Shown here in pieces: positions 1 to 8,720 of a DNA stretch of 64,000 bases. Each line of letters opens with the position of its first letter. Within the stretch, counting starts at the first letter, position 1. The notes under the pieces were generated by a model. That model did no database searches. It worked only from the letters and a program-made list of their open reading frames with translations, and was not told the origin of the DNA. Made by a program: the position numbers and the translations under genes. Source of the stretch: Streptomyces pristinaespiralis (GTDB taxonomy: Bacteria; Actinomycetota; Actinomycetes; Streptomycetales; Streptomycetaceae); contig NZ_CP011340.1 in the NCBI RefSeq assembly GCF_001278075.1, positions 3,782,001-3,846,000 on the forward strand, in the 5' to 3' direction.

Positions 1-635
1 CCCTCTCGGGCCGGTCGGTCCGCGGGGCCCGCCGGGGTGTCCGTGGCTCTGCCGGCGGCAGGGGCGTTCCGGGGGGCCGGGGCCGGCGCGGCCTCCTCAC
101 CGTCCTTGCGGGACAGGACGATCGCGCCGATCAGGGCGGCGAGCAGCAGCACGGAGAGCGCCTCGAACGGCAGCACCCAGTGCCGGAAGAGGATCTCGCC
201 GGACACCTTCGTGGAGCCCTGGGCCGGCCCGTCGAGGTCGATCCAGGTGGTGCGGAAGGCATCGACGACGACCCACACGAGGGACACGGCGGCGACGACG
301 GCCACCGCGAGGGCAACCCATCGGTTGCCCGAGTCGGCGTCCGGTGAACGGCCGATGGGCGCCTTGGTGAGCATCAGACCGAAGAGCAGGAGGACGACCA
401 CGGAGCCGACATAGATCAGGACCTGCACCCAGGCGATGAACTCTGCGGTGAGCAGGAGGTATTCGACGGCGAGGCCGCCGAGCGCCACGACCAGCCAGAG
501 GGCGGCGTGCACCAACTGCCGGGTCGTGACGGTGATGACGGCCGCGCCGAGCGTGACCACGCCCACGAGCAGGAAGGCGATCTCGACGCCGGTGGGAGAA
601 AGGAAACCGTGCGTCGCGGCTGCGGCGAACGTCAT
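1..635 (-). CDS. nuoJ2: NADH-quinone oxidoreductase subunit J, accessory copy (partial)
   Basis: Membrane subunit J of the second complex I cluster. The ATG at 635-633 overlaps the nuoI2 stop as ATGA, so translation is probably coupled. The frame stays open to the window edge, so the C-terminus is missing. Several hydrophobic helices are visible, including the typical segment with [20 protein letters not shown], where subunit J carries its pi-bulge helix. The visible C-terminal part turns into an Ala/Pro-rich tail ([16 protein letters not shown]). Subunits K to N presumably continue outside the window, as in the S. coelicolor second nuo cluster. It is clearly a paralogue of the J subunit at 36185-37024 rather than a copy. 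Confidence 0.9.
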   Translation of the reverse strand, partial: MTFAAAATHGFLSPTGVEIAFLLVGVVTLGAAVITVTTRQLVHAALWLVVALGGLAVEYLLLTAEFIAWVQVLIYVGSVVVLLLFGLMLTKAPIGRSPDADSGNRWVALAVAVVAAVSLVWVVVDAFRTTWIDLDGPAQGSTKVSGEILFRHWVLPFEALSVLLLAALIGAIVLSRKDGEEAAPAPAPRNAPAAGRATDTPAGPADRPARE

Positions 636-1357
636 GCCGGACCTCCCTGACCCGTTGCCGGGCCGCTGTCGTCGGCGGGGCGTTCACCGCCGGCCGGCGG
701 GACGCCGCCCGCGCCCGGCTGGGTGCTCGCGTCCGGCTGGGTGGCCGCGCCTGGCTGGGGGGTGCTCGCGTCCGGCTGGGTGGCCGCGCCTGGCTGGGGG
801 GTGGCCGCGTCCGGCTGGGTGCTCGCGTCCGCCTCCGCGGCGGCGAGCTTCTCCGCCGTCTTGCGGGCGGCGCCCATCTCCTTCGGCTCCTCCGCGCCCG
901 GGTCGAGAGCCGGGGGCGCGGGCACCGTCCACATCCACTCGCGGAGCTTGTCGCGCTCGTGGGTGAGGTCGCGGATGTCGGTCTCCGCGTACTCGAACTC
1001 GGGTGACCAGAACAGCGCGTCGAAAGGACAGACCTCGATGCAGATACCGCAGTACATGCACAGGGAAAAGTCGATGGCGAACCGGTCGAGGACGTTGCGG
1101 CTGCGTTCGCGGCCACCGGGTACCGCCGCCGGCACGGTCTCCTTGTGGGAGTCGATGTAGATGCACCAGTCGGGGCACTCACGGGCGCAGAGCATGCAGA
1201 CCGTGCAGTTCTCCTCGAACAGGCCGATGACGCCGCGCGAGCGGGGCGGCAGTTCGGGCTGGACATCCGGGTACTGGGCGGTGACGGTCTTCTTCGTCAT
1301 CGTCCGCAGGGTGACGGCCAGGCCCTTGGCGAGACCGGATCCGGGGATGGGAGACAC
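632..1357 (-). CDS. nuoI2: NADH-quinone oxidoreductase subunit I, accessory copy, with repetitive tail
   Basis: Peripheral ferredoxin-like subunit carrying two [4Fe-4S] clusters (N6a, N6b) that pass electrons toward NuoB. Both cysteine motifs are complete: [12 protein letters not shown] and [12 protein letters not shown]. The start is a GTG at 1357, two bases after the nuoH2 stop. The protein is 241 residues; the family core ends near residue 165. The rest is a Pro/Ala/Thr/Gln tail made of 13-residue repeats ([13 protein letters not shown] type), encoded by a 39-bp DNA repeat. Tail function is unknown; it is unlike the main-operon NuoI at 37021-37683. Confidence 0.93.
   Translation of the reverse strand: MSPIPGSGLAKGLAVTLRTMTKKTVTAQYPDVQPELPPRSRGVIGLFEENCTVCMLCARECPDWCIYIDSHKETVPAAVPGGRERSRNVLDRFAIDFSLCMYCGICIEVCPFDALFWSPEFEYAETDIRDLTHERDKLREWMWTVPAPPALDPGAEEPKEMGAARKTAEKLAAAEADASTQPDAATPQPGAATQPDASTPQPGAATQPDASTQPGAGGVPPAGGERPADDSGPATGQGGPA
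719..832. repeat. 39-bp tandem repeat inside nuoI2
   Basis: About three copies of a 39-bp unit (core ctcgcgtccggctgggtggc, followed by cgcgcctggctgggg). 39 is a multiple of three, so copy-number change keeps the frame and only lengthens the Pro/Ala/Gln tail of NuoI2. Confidence 0.85.
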
Positions 1358-1359
1358 GT

Positions 1360-2325
1360 CTAGATCACCACCTTGACGATGCCGGTGAGGGCGATCTGGG
1401 CGAGGGCGAGCGGGATGAGGACCGTCCAGGCGAGCTTCTGCAACTGGTCCTCACGCATACGGGGATACGTCACCCGCAGCCAGATGACGATGAACGCGAG
1501 CACGGCGGTCTTGAGCAGCGTCCACACCCAGCCGAGGCCGTCGGCGCCGAACGGACCGTGCCAGCCGCCCAGGAAGAGGACGGTGGTGAGCCCGCACAGC
1601 ACGATGATGCCCGCGTACTCGGCGAGGAGGAACAGCGCGAAACGAAGACCGGTGTACTCGGTGTAGGCGCCGAAGATGATCTCGGAGTCGGCGACGGGCA
1701 TGTCGAACGGCGGCCGCTGGAGCTCCGCGAGACCGGCGACGAAGAAGACGATGGCGCCCACGATCTGCCAGGGCAGCCACCACCACTCGAAGGCGTTGAG
1801 GATGCCGGGCAGCGACACCGTCCCGGCCGCCATGGCGACGGACGCGGCGGTCAGCAGCATCGGCAGCTCGTACGCGAGCAACTGGGCGGCGGTACGCAGT
1901 CCGCCGAGCAGGGAGAACTTGTTGGCCGACGCCCAGCCGGCCATCAGCGAGCCCAGCACACCGACGCCCATCACCGCGAGGACGAAGAAGATGCCGGCGT
2001 CGACGACCTGGCCGACCGCGCCCTCGCTCGGACCGATCGGGATCGCGACGAGGACCAGGAGGTAAGGAAGGAGCGCCACGGCGGGAGCGAGCTGGAAGAC
2101 GCGGCGGTCGGCCTCCGCCGGCACCACGTCCTCCTTCTGCGCGAACTTCACCCCATCCGCGACGAGCTGGGCCCAGCCGTGGAACCCACCGGCGTACATG
2201 GGGCCGAGACGGCCCTGCATGTGAGCCATCACCTTGTGCTCGGTCTGTCCGACGACGAGAGGGAGGACGAGGAACACGGCGAAGACGACGATGAGCCGGA
2301 AGGCGACGTCGAGGGCGTCGTTCAC
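1360..2325 (-). CDS. nuoH2: NADH-quinone oxidoreductase subunit H, accessory copy
   Basis: Membrane subunit H, which contacts the peripheral arm and forms part of the quinone chamber. 321 residues with about eight hydrophobic helices. Hallmarks include [18 protein letters not shown] near the N-terminus, [19 protein letters not shown], and the loop [19 protein letters not shown]. The GTG start at 2325 overlaps the nuoC2 stop (GTGA). It lacks the C-terminal extension of the main NuoH (37676-39037) and is well diverged from it, so this is an old duplication or transfer rather than a recent copy. Confidence 0.93.
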   Translation of the reverse strand: MNDALDVAFRLIVVFAVFLVLPLVVGQTEHKVMAHMQGRLGPMYAGGFHGWAQLVADGVKFAQKEDVVPAEADRRVFQLAPAVALLPYLLVLVAIPIGPSEGAVGQVVDAGIFFVLAVMGVGVLGSLMAGWASANKFSLLGGLRTAAQLLAYELPMLLTAASVAMAAGTVSLPGILNAFEWWWLPWQIVGAIVFFVAGLAELQRPPFDMPVADSEIIFGAYTEYTGLRFALFLLAEYAGIIVLCGLTTVLFLGGWHGPFGADGLGWVWTLLKTAVLAFIVIWLRVTYPRMREDQLQKLAWTVLIPLALAQIALTGIVKVVI

Positions 2326-3800
2326 GCGGGTTCGCCTCCGGCAGGTCGGTCCGCCTCGTCGTCATCCGGTCCGTCGGCGGATCCGGGCACGGGCGGGGGC
2401 GCGGGTGTGGACGTGGGAGCGGGTGTGGACTTCGGTGCGGGATTGCCGGATTCGGAGCCAGGTTCGGTGCCGGCTCCGGGTCCGGATTCGGTCCCTTCGG
2501 AGCCGGGTTCGGACTCGGTTCCGGGTTCAGTGCCGGGTCCGACTCCGGGTCCGGGTCCGGGTCCGGGCGCGGGTTCCGAATCCGGTTCGCGACGCCCGGC
2601 GCCGGGCTCCGGTCGAGCGCCGGGGGCGGTTCCGGATTCGGGTCCCGCTCCCGCTTCGGGCTCGGGTCCCGCACCGGGTTCGGGGGTGCTGTCCTTGGGG
2701 GCGGGCGGCTCCGTGCCGGCGGTCTCCGTGTCCTCGAAGGCCGGGCGGGCGTGGTGCCACGGCGCGTCGGAGCTCCGGGAGCGCCGAGGCGTGGTGGCCT
2801 CAGCCGGGCCGGTGGGCCCGGCCTTCCCGGGTGCGGCCGGAGTGTCCGGCGCTTCCGGTGCCGTGGAGGGTTCGGGTGCGCCGGTCCGTCCGGCCGGCGG
2901 CGTCGCACCGGTACCCGACTGGGAGGCGGACCCCTCGCTCGCACTGCGAGAACGTCGCGGCGCGGCCGCGGGCGCCTCGCCCTGCGAGGCCGACCCCTCG
3001 CTCGCGCTACCAGAACGTCGCGGCGCGGCCGCGGGCGCCTCGCCCTGCGAGGCCGACCCCTCGCTCACGCTACGGGAACGTCGCGGCGCGGCCGCGGGCG
3101 CCTCGCCCTGCGAGGCCGACCCCTCGCTCACGCTGCGGGTACGGCGGGGCGGACGCTCGCCGGCAGCCGCTCCCGCCGCCGCGCCGGCGCGGGGGGTGCG
3201 GGCGGGTCGTGCGGGTGCGGGTGGGAGCTGGCCCTTGAGGGGGCCCCATTCGTTCGGGTCCGGGACGCCCGGGGGCAGCATCTGGCGGCGCTTCGGCCCG
3301 CCGTGCTCGGACTCCCCCGGCTCCTTGGCACCCGGCCACGCCTTGGCGACCCGGGCGGCGAGCACGAAGTCCTTGCGCAGCGGGTGTCCCTCGAAGCCGT
3401 CGGGCAGCAGCAGCGGCACCTGGTGCGGATGGCCGGTGAAGTCGACGCCGAACATCTCGTGCGTCTCGCGCTCGTGCCAGCTCGCGCCCGCGTAGACGTC
3501 GACGGCCGACGGCAGCGACGGGGCGCCGTGCGGAACGGTCGTGCGCACCAGCAGCCGACGGACCGCACGGCCCTCCAGCGAGACGACGTGCGCGCAGATC
3601 CGGAATCCGGTCCCCGGCTCGTCGACCGCGCTGAGCCAGTCGAAATAGGTGCAGCCCAGCTTGTCGCGGGCGATCTCCAGAGCGGCGATCCAGGAGCCGA
3701 CGGGGACGTCGACAGTGAGCAGTTCGTAGCTCCGCTCGGCCGTCGCCTCCTCTCCGAAGATCTCGGTGACGGCGTCGGGGAGGCTGTCGTACAGGTTCAC
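2322..3800 (-). CDS. nuoC2: NADH-quinone oxidoreductase subunit C, accessory copy, with ~300-residue low-complexity tail
   Basis: Residues 1-192 are a NuoC (30-kDa subunit) domain, including the signature [16 protein letters not shown] near 110-125 and the end motif GHPLRKDF. The GTG start at 3800 overlaps the nuoB2 stop (GTGA). The remaining 300 residues are not NuoC. First come about four 21-residue repeats of the type [20 protein letters not shown] (about residues 220-300, 63-bp DNA unit). After them comes a long Pro/Gly/Glu/Ser-rich tail (EPGAG, GPGPGPG, TEPGSE). Normal NuoC is about 180-240 residues, so the gene is more than twice the usual length. No nuoD follows. The tail may be disordered; whether it is cleaved or functional cannot be seen. 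Confidence 0.88.
   Translation of the reverse strand: MNLYDSLPDAVTEIFGEEATAERSYELLTVDVPVGSWIAALEIARDKLGCTYFDWLSAVDEPGTGFRICAHVVSLEGRAVRRLLVRTTVPHGAPSLPSAVDVYAGASWHERETHEMFGVDFTGHPHQVPLLLPDGFEGHPLRKDFVLAARVAKAWPGAKEPGESEHGGPKRRQMLPPGVPDPNEWGPLKGQLPPAPARPARTPRAGAAAGAAAGERPPRRTRSVSEGSASQGEAPAAAPRRSRSVSEGSASQGEAPAAAPRRSGSASEGSASQGEAPAAAPRRSRSASEGSASQSGTGATPPAGRTGAPEPSTAPEAPDTPAAPGKAGPTGPAEATTPRRSRSSDAPWHHARPAFEDTETAGTEPPAPKDSTPEPGAGPEPEAGAGPESGTAPGARPEPGAGRREPDSEPAPGPGPGPGVGPGTEPGTESEPGSEGTESGPGAGTEPGSESGNPAPKSTPAPTSTPAPPPVPGSADGPDDDEADRPAGGEPA
2925..3150. repeat. 63-bp tandem repeat inside nuoC2
   Basis: Four copies spaced exactly 63 bp (the motif cccctcgctc recurs at about 2931, 2994, 3057 and 3120), encoding the [13 protein letters not shown] repeats of NuoC2. 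The core on the minus strand is the string gcgtgagcgagggg. The two upstream-most copies are the more diverged. Confidence 0.85.
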
Positions 3801-4495
3801 CGCTCCCCCTCCGCTCCGGAGCCGGCGCCGGCGTCGGGCCCGGAGCCCGCCGGCGGCGGAGTGACCAGGCCGCTCCGCAGGGCCGTGGCGGACGGCCGGG
3901 CGGCGCCACTCTTCTCCCCGCCGTGTCCGTAGCGTTCGTCGAGCGACTCCCGGGCGATCTTCTCCTGGAGCTTGAGGATCCCCTGGAGCAGCGCCTCGGG
4001 GCGGGGCGGGCAGCCGGGCACGTAGACGTCGACGGGGATGATCTGGTCGACACCCTTGGTGACCGAGTACGAGTCCCAGTACGGGCCGCCGCAGTTCGAG
4101 CAGGCGCCGAAGGAGATGACGTACTTCGGCTCGGGCATCTGCTCGTACAGACGCTTCACCGCGGGGGCCATCTTGTCCGTCACCGTGCCGGAGACGATCA
4201 TCAGGTCCGCCTGGCGCGGTCCCGGCGCGAAAGGGATCACGCCGAGCCGGATGAAGTCGTGCCGGGCCATCGACGCCGCGATGAACTCGATCGCGCAGCA
4301 GGCCAGTCCGAAGTTGAAGACCCACAGGCTGTAGCGGCGTCCCCAGTTGAGGATCACCTTCATCGGCTCGGGGGCCAGGCGCGCGAGGGCGCCCAGTCGT
4401 CGCGGCTCCGGCAGGAGCTCCGGGGCCGGGGTCGAGGCCGGGGCCGGGGTAGAGGCCGGGCTCGGAGTCTGGTTCGAGGTCGGGGTCACGTCCAT
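3797..4495 (-). CDS. nuoB2: NADH-quinone oxidoreductase subunit B, accessory copy
   Basis: Subunit carrying cluster N2, the last iron-sulfur centre before quinone. All N2 ligands are present: the adjacent pair in GLACCAIEF, the Cys of [10 protein letters not shown], and the Cys of [12 protein letters not shown]. The ATG at 4495 overlaps the end of nuoA2 by 10 bp. The 232-residue protein has extra low-complexity ends compared with the main NuoB (184 residues): a Pro/Ala/Thr N-terminus ([16 protein letters not shown]) and a Gly/Ala/Pro C-terminus. Intact ligands argue that the encoded complex can carry electrons. Confidence 0.94.
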   Translation of the reverse strand: MDVTPTSNQTPSPASTPAPASTPAPELLPEPRRLGALARLAPEPMKVILNWGRRYSLWVFNFGLACCAIEFIAASMARHDFIRLGVIPFAPGPRQADLMIVSGTVTDKMAPAVKRLYEQMPEPKYVISFGACSNCGGPYWDSYSVTKGVDQIIPVDVYVPGCPPRPEALLQGILKLQEKIARESLDERYGHGGEKSGAARPSATALRSGLVTPPPAGSGPDAGAGSGAEGER

Positions 4496-4884
4496 GTCAG
4501 GACCCCCTTCTTCCATGCGTAGAGCAGTCCCACGGCCAGGAAGCCGAGGAATATGAACATCTCCACGAGGGTCGTCGCGCCGTAGCCGTCGGCGGCGAAC
4601 ACCGTCGCCCACGGGAAGAGGAAGATCGAGTCGACCGCGAAGATCACGTACAGGAAGGCGTAGACGTAGTAGCGGACCTGGGTGTGTGCCCAGCCCTCGC
4701 CCACCGGGTCGACGCCGCACTCGTAGGTCAGCAGTTTCTCGGGCGTCGGGACGACGGGGCGCAGCAGCCGCCCCGCGGTGAAGGCGACGGCGACGAACAG
4801 CACGCCGATCAGCGCGAGCAGCCCTACGACGGAGTAGCTCCGGAAGTACTCCGTCGCGAGCACGACTCCGGTCGGTTCCGGCAC
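4486..4884 (-). CDS. nuoA2: NADH-quinone oxidoreductase subunit A, accessory copy
   Basis: Small membrane subunit A, about 132 residues with three helices. The conserved loop [14 protein letters not shown] precedes helix 2, followed by [22 protein letters not shown]. The GTG at 4884 is chosen because it follows the ribosome site gagggacg at normal spacing and gives the usual length. The frame stays open upstream to 5040 (52 more codons, Arg/Asp-rich), but that stretch looks like leader DNA. First gene of the nuoA2BCHIJ cluster; a leader of about 150 nt carries three direct repeats. Confidence 0.93.
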   Translation of the reverse strand: MPEPTGVVLATEYFRSYSVVGLLALIGVLFVAVAFTAGRLLRPVVPTPEKLLTYECGVDPVGEGWAHTQVRYYVYAFLYVIFAVDSIFLFPWATVFAADGYGATTLVEMFIFLGFLAVGLLYAWKKGVLTWT

Positions 4885-5000
4885 GTCCGTCCCTCGCTCC
4901 CTGACCCAGTCGACCTTGTCGGTGCGTTGTCGTCGTCGTTGCTTCGTCGCACTCCGCCGCGCTTCGTCGGTGCCTCGACTGTGCTTGTCGCCGCTCCGAC

Positions 5001-5038
5001 GATCTGTACGCACGATCTGTACGCCCTGATCTGTACGC
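5001..5038. promoter_or_regulatory. Three 11-bp direct repeats in the nuoA2 leader
   Basis: The string gatctgtacgc occurs at 5001-5011, 5014-5024 and 5028-5038, spaced 13 and 14 bp. The repeats lie just downstream of the proposed nuoA2 start of transcription and 160-200 bp before the divergent kinase gene. Direct repeats with near one-turn spacing suggest a regulator site; LuxR-type response regulators often bind such arrays. The binding protein is unknown. Confidence 0.5.
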
Positions 5039-5042
5039 ACGG

Positions 5043-5070
5043 GAGTCTAGGCCCTGCTAAAGAGAGCGTA
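5043..5070 (-). promoter_or_regulatory. Candidate nuoA2 promoter
   Basis: On the minus strand a TAGACT box (plus-strand 5043-5048) matches the Streptomyces vegetative -10 pattern. The possible -35 (TTACGC, about 16 bp upstream) is weak. Transcription from here would run through the direct repeats into nuoA2. Confidence 0.35.
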
Positions 5071-5176
5071 AGCAGTCGTGTCACGCATCGGTCGGCCGCC
5101 GGGTGGGGTTATCCCTACTTCACCCCACCCATGTACCCCATGGCGTACGGCGGTCGCGCCCGGCAGGCTTGCCCTC

Positions 5177-6385
5177 ATGACCGCGAGCATCACCGCCCCC
5201 GACAACGACCGGCCGCCCCCCGCGCGCTTCGCCTTCGACCGCCACACGTGGAAGGAGATCGCGCATCTGCTCGCCAACCTGCCGACCGCGCTGCTCGGCT
5301 TCGTCTACGTGACCGTCACGATCAGCGTCGGCGCCGGGCTGTCCGTGACGGTGGTCGGCCTGCCCCTGCTGGCCCTCGTCCTCATGGGGGCCCGCGGGAT
5401 CGGCAGGGCGGAACGGGCACGGGCCCGCGCGCTGCTCGGGGTACGGATCGACGAACCCAGCCCGCTGCCCGGTCCGGCGCGCGGTGAGGGCGTGTTCGCG
5501 TCGGTGTGGTCGCGTCTGAAGGACCCCGTGGCCTGGCGCTCGGTGTTGTACTCCTTCATCCGGCTGCCGTGGGGCGTGCTCACCTTCACCGTCATGATGG
5601 TGGGCCTCTTCGTCCTGTGGCCCGTGCTCCCCTTCATCGCGCGCGGGCTGACCAACGCGGACCGTGCGATGGTGCGGGGACTGCTGTCGCCGTCCGACGA
5701 ACTGGAACGGCGCATCGCCGAGTTGGAATCGGACCGCGGGGTCGTCGTGGACACGGCCGCGGCCGACCTGCGCCGGATCGAACGGGACCTCCACGACGGC
5801 GCGCAGGCCCGGCTGGTGGCGCTCGCGATGGGACTCGGCCTCGCCAAGGAGAAACTCCTCGAGGACCCGGACGCGGCGGCCGCGATGGTGGACGAGGCCC
5901 ACGGCGAGGTGAAGCTCGCGCTGCGGGAACTGCGCGACCTGGCCAGGGGCATCCATCCCGCCGTACTGACCGACCGCGGCCTGGACGCGGCGCTCTCCTC
6001 GGTCGCGTCCAGGTGCACGGCACCGGTGACGGTCACCGTCAACCTGGACGAGCGGCCGGCGGCCGCGATCGAGGGCATCGCGTACTTCACCGTCTCCGAG
6101 CTGCTGCAGAACGTGAGCAAGCATGCGCGGGCGACCCGCGCCTCTGTGGACGTGTGGCGGTCCGGCGACCGCCTGTTGCTCCAGGTCATGGACGACGGCA
6201 AGGGCGGGGCCCGGCTCGACGGCGGCACCGGCATGGCCGGTCTCGCCGAACGGCTGGGCGCCGTGGACGGCCTCTTCGTGCTGGACTCACCGCCGGGCGG
6301 TCCGACGACGGTCACTGCGGAGCTGCCGTGGCGCGTCCGGGAGGCCGGCGAGGCGCGCGAGGTGCGCGGAGCGCACAGCCACTGA
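5177..6385 (+). CDS. Sensor histidine kinase 1 of a twin-kinase system
   Basis: Membrane histidine kinase, 402 residues. The N-terminal half is a helical putative sensor region (about residues 25-165) with helices at LLGFVYVTVTISVGAG and VLTFTVMMVGLFVLWPVLPF. A HisKA_3 dimerisation helix follows with the phosphorylated His at about residue 206 (RRIERDLHDGAQ). The HATPase domain has the N box ELLQNVSKHA and the glycine boxes MDDGKGG and GTGMAGL. The ATG at 5177 is preferred to an upstream in-frame start at 5078. The gene is divergent from nuoA2 and followed by a paralogous kinase and one response regulator. Its catalytic half is almost identical to kinase 2. The signal is not known. Confidence 0.9.
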   Translation: MTASITAPDNDRPPPARFAFDRHTWKEIAHLLANLPTALLGFVYVTVTISVGAGLSVTVVGLPLLALVLMGARGIGRAERARARALLGVRIDEPSPLPGPARGEGVFASVWSRLKDPVAWRSVLYSFIRLPWGVLTFTVMMVGLFVLWPVLPFIARGLTNADRAMVRGLLSPSDELERRIAELESDRGVVVDTAAADLRRIERDLHDGAQARLVALAMGLGLAKEKLLEDPDAAAAMVDEAHGEVKLALRELRDLARGIHPAVLTDRGLDAALSSVASRCTAPVTVTVNLDERPAAAIEGIAYFTVSELLQNVSKHARATRASVDVWRSGDRLLLQVMDDGKGGARLDGGTGMAGLAERLGAVDGLFVLDSPPGGPTTVTAELPWRVREAGEAREVRGAHSH

Positions 6386-6400
6386 CGCCGCGAGGGCGGG

Positions 6401-6492
6401 AGCTGTTCCCCGCGCAGCGGGGGTAGCTCCCGTCCCGTCTGCGGCGAGCTGTTCCCCGCGCAGCGGGGGCAGCTCCCGTCCCGTCTGCGGCG
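6401..6492. repeat. Two 46-bp direct repeats resembling a type I-E CRISPR repeat
   Basis: Copies at 6401-6446 and 6447-6492 are identical except for one base. Each holds a strong hairpin (ccccgc, loop gca, gcgggg) flanked by agct arms. On the minus strand the core ccccgctgcgcggggaac is close to the classical E. coli-type repeat core ccccgctggcgcggggaac. There is no unique 32-bp spacer and no cas gene, so it may simply be a double hairpin terminator downstream of kinase 1. Confidence 0.7.
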
Positions 6493-7063
6493 CGTCGCCC
6501 CGGAGCAGGCGTACGCAGCCTTGCGGCCGCCCCCACCACCCGCCTGCGTCGTCCTGGTACCGGGCACACGCAGCCTCCGGCCCGGGCACCACTGGCCACG
6601 CCTGCGGACGCGTCGCGCCGAGCACACACGCACCTCCGGCCCGGCCCCGCGTACGGACACGTCCACGGAGCACGCGCACGCCTCGGGCCGGCCCCACCGA
6701 CCCCGCCTGCGGACGCGCCGGCCCGGAACGCATGCCCACGCCACCCTCGGGCCGGGGAGCCGCACCGGCCAACCGCCCGCCGCACGCGCCCCGCCGACGC
6801 CCGCCGACCCCCGCCGGTGCAACGCCTACGGCGACCCGTCCGCCCCGCCCACCCCCGAGGGCCGTCCCGGTCGCCGGCAACGGCCGAGGCGGCCCCTCCG
6901 CAGCTCCCCGCCCCCTGCTCCCTGCCCCGCTCCCGACCGACAGGCACACTGCTCCCACCGCCCTGGAGGGCCAGGCACCGGCAGGGTGGTGGGGAAAACC
7001 CCCCACCCAAGACGGATACCGCCCTCATGGTGCGGAACCGGCCGCCACAGCAGGCTTGTGGTC
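6493..7063. other. Gene-free spacer between the two kinase genes
   Basis: About 570 bp with no credible gene. Open frames here give only Arg/Pro/Gly-rich shadow translations. The last 20 bases before kinase 2 (caggcttgtggtcatgac) resemble the bases before kinase 1 (caggcttgccctcatgac), suggesting that the duplication of the kinase gene included its start region. Confidence 0.7.
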
Positions 7064-8428
7064 ATGACAGCCCGCTTCGCAGATCGGACGACCTCGATGG
7101 CCACGGACCACGGATACGGCTCTCCGGCGCGCCGGGACCATTTCCTCCCTCCCGTACTGCGCGCGCCCTTCGAGGGCCGTACCTGGCGCGAGTTCGGTTA
7201 CCTCGTGCTGAACCTTCCGCTCGCCACCGCGGTCTTCGTCTTCGCGGTCACCATGACGTCGCTCGGCGCGGGGCTGCTCGTCACCTTCCTCGGCATCCCC
7301 GTCTTCGCCGCCTCCCTCGCCGCCCTCCGTGGTTTCGGAGCGCTGGAACGGGCCCGCGCACGCGCGCTGCTCGGTCTGGACGTGGCGGCGCCCGAGCCGG
7401 TGCTCAGCACCGCACGCGGACGCAAGAACGGTGCGGCCGCGTGGATCGGCGGCATCCTCAAGAGCGGGGTGTCCTGGCGGCACCTGCTCTACGCGTTCCT
7501 CCACTTCCCGTGGGCGGTCTTCGGCTTCTCGGTGTCCGTGACCCTGTGGGTGACCGGCTGGTCGCTGCTGCTGTACCCGCTGTGGCAGTGGGTCTTCCCG
7601 ATGTGGGGCGGTGTCGACGGCCTGCAGCTGTACGGGGACGGGACGCACAACTTCTACCTCGACACACCCCTGGAGATCGCCGCCACCAGCGTCGTCGGCC
7701 TGCTGCTCACGCTCATGACGCCGTGGATCATGCGTGGTCTGACGAGCGTCGACCGGCTGATGGTGGCCGGGCTGCTCGGGCCGTCGCGGCTGGCGACCCG
7801 TGTCGTGGAGCTGGAGTCGGACCGTGGCGTGGTGGTGGACACCGCCGCGGCCGACCTGCGCCGCATCGAACGCGATCTGCACGACGGCGCGCAGGCCCGG
7901 CTCGTGGCACTCGCGATGGATCTGGGTCTCGCGAAGGAGAAGCTGGCGGAGGACCCGCAGGCCGCGGCCCGGATGGTCGACGAGGCGCACGGCGAGGTGA
8001 AGGTGGCGCTGCAGGAGCTGCGTGACCTGGCCCGCGGGATCCACCCGGCGGTTCTGACCGACCGTGGTCTGGACGCCGCGCTCTCCGCCATCGCCTCACG
8101 CTGCACCGTCCCCGTGGCGGTGGAGGTGGATCTGGACTCGCGGCCGGCGCCGGCGATAGAGGGCATCGCCTACTTCACCGTCTCCGAGCTGCTGCAGAAC
8201 GTGAGCAAGCACGCGCGTGCCACCCGCGCCTCTGTGGACGTGTGGCGGTCCGAGGACCGACTGATGCTGCAGGTCAGGGACGACGGCAGGGGCGGCGCCG
8301 GCCTGACGGCCGGCAGCGGCCTTGCCGGGCTCGCGGAACGACTGGGCGCCGTGGACGGCGTCCTCGCGGTCGACTCGCCGGCGGGCGGCCCGACGACGGT
8401 GACCGCGGAACTCCCCTGGCGCGGCTGA
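7064..8428 (+). CDS. Sensor histidine kinase 2 of a twin-kinase system
   Basis: Paralogue of the kinase at 5177-6385, 454 residues. The sensor region is similar but has an insertion of about 45 residues between two helices (around WQWVFPMWGGVDGLQLYGDG), absent from kinase 1; this is a plausible external sensing loop. The HisKA_3 His is at about residue 273 (RRIERDLHDGAQ), with a HATPase domain containing ELLQNVSKHA. From ELESDRGVVVDTAAADL onward the two kinases are nearly identical. Starts at ATG 7064; an internal Met 33 bp later is an alternative. It ends about 290 bp before the single response regulator, which both kinases probably phosphorylate. Confidence 0.9.
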   Translation: MTARFADRTTSMATDHGYGSPARRDHFLPPVLRAPFEGRTWREFGYLVLNLPLATAVFVFAVTMTSLGAGLLVTFLGIPVFAASLAALRGFGALERARARALLGLDVAAPEPVLSTARGRKNGAAAWIGGILKSGVSWRHLLYAFLHFPWAVFGFSVSVTLWVTGWSLLLYPLWQWVFPMWGGVDGLQLYGDGTHNFYLDTPLEIAATSVVGLLLTLMTPWIMRGLTSVDRLMVAGLLGPSRLATRVVELESDRGVVVDTAAADLRRIERDLHDGAQARLVALAMDLGLAKEKLAEDPQAAARMVDEAHGEVKVALQELRDLARGIHPAVLTDRGLDAALSAIASRCTVPVAVEVDLDSRPAPAIEGIAYFTVSELLQNVSKHARATRASVDVWRSEDRLMLQVRDDGRGGAGLTAGSGLAGLAERLGAVDGVLAVDSPAGGPTTVTAELPWRG

Positions 8429-8452
8429 TCCGGACCGGGCCGACGTCAAAGG

Positions 8453-8520
8453 TGCGCACCTGACCCGGGCCGGACCGCTCCCCCAGTGGCGCACCTGCCC
8501 CCGGGCCGGCCGCTCCCCCC
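8453..8520. repeat. Two imperfect ~36-bp direct repeats after kinase 2
   Basis: The string gcgcacctg, then cccgggccgg and ccgctccccc, is present twice about 36 bp apart (from 8453 and 8489). The second copy runs into the hairpin listed next. Non-coding. Confidence 0.6.
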
Positions 8521-8536
8521 AAGGAGCGGCCGGCTT
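8505..8536 (+). terminator. Hairpin terminator after kinase 2
   Basis: A perfect 12-bp stem (gccggccgctcc at 8505-8516 with ggagcggccggc at 8523-8534) and a six-base loop, followed by tt. It suggests that the response regulator can be transcribed separately from the kinase. Confidence 0.6.
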
Positions 8537-8720
8537 CGCGGCACGGCCCGCCCGCCCCCGCCCTGCCGCCGCGACCCGTCGCCGCGGCAACCCCGAGCCC
8601 CACTTCTGCGTCCCCCGGTGCGGTGACCGGGAAAAACCCGAGGCGGGCCCGAGGCCGCTCGGATCCTGGGATGCTGGGACGGGCAGGGCGGGAAACACAT
8701 CAACAGGGGGACACGGGACT

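Noticed and set aside
4885-5040. A 52-residue N-terminal extension of NuoA2
   Set aside because: Arg/Asp-rich, unlike any NuoA, no ribosome site, and the GTG at 4884 has a good one.
6401-6492. A functional CRISPR array
   Set aside because: Only two copies, spacer too short (about 15 bp) and identical, no cas genes in 64 kb. Kept only as a repeat resembling the I-E type.
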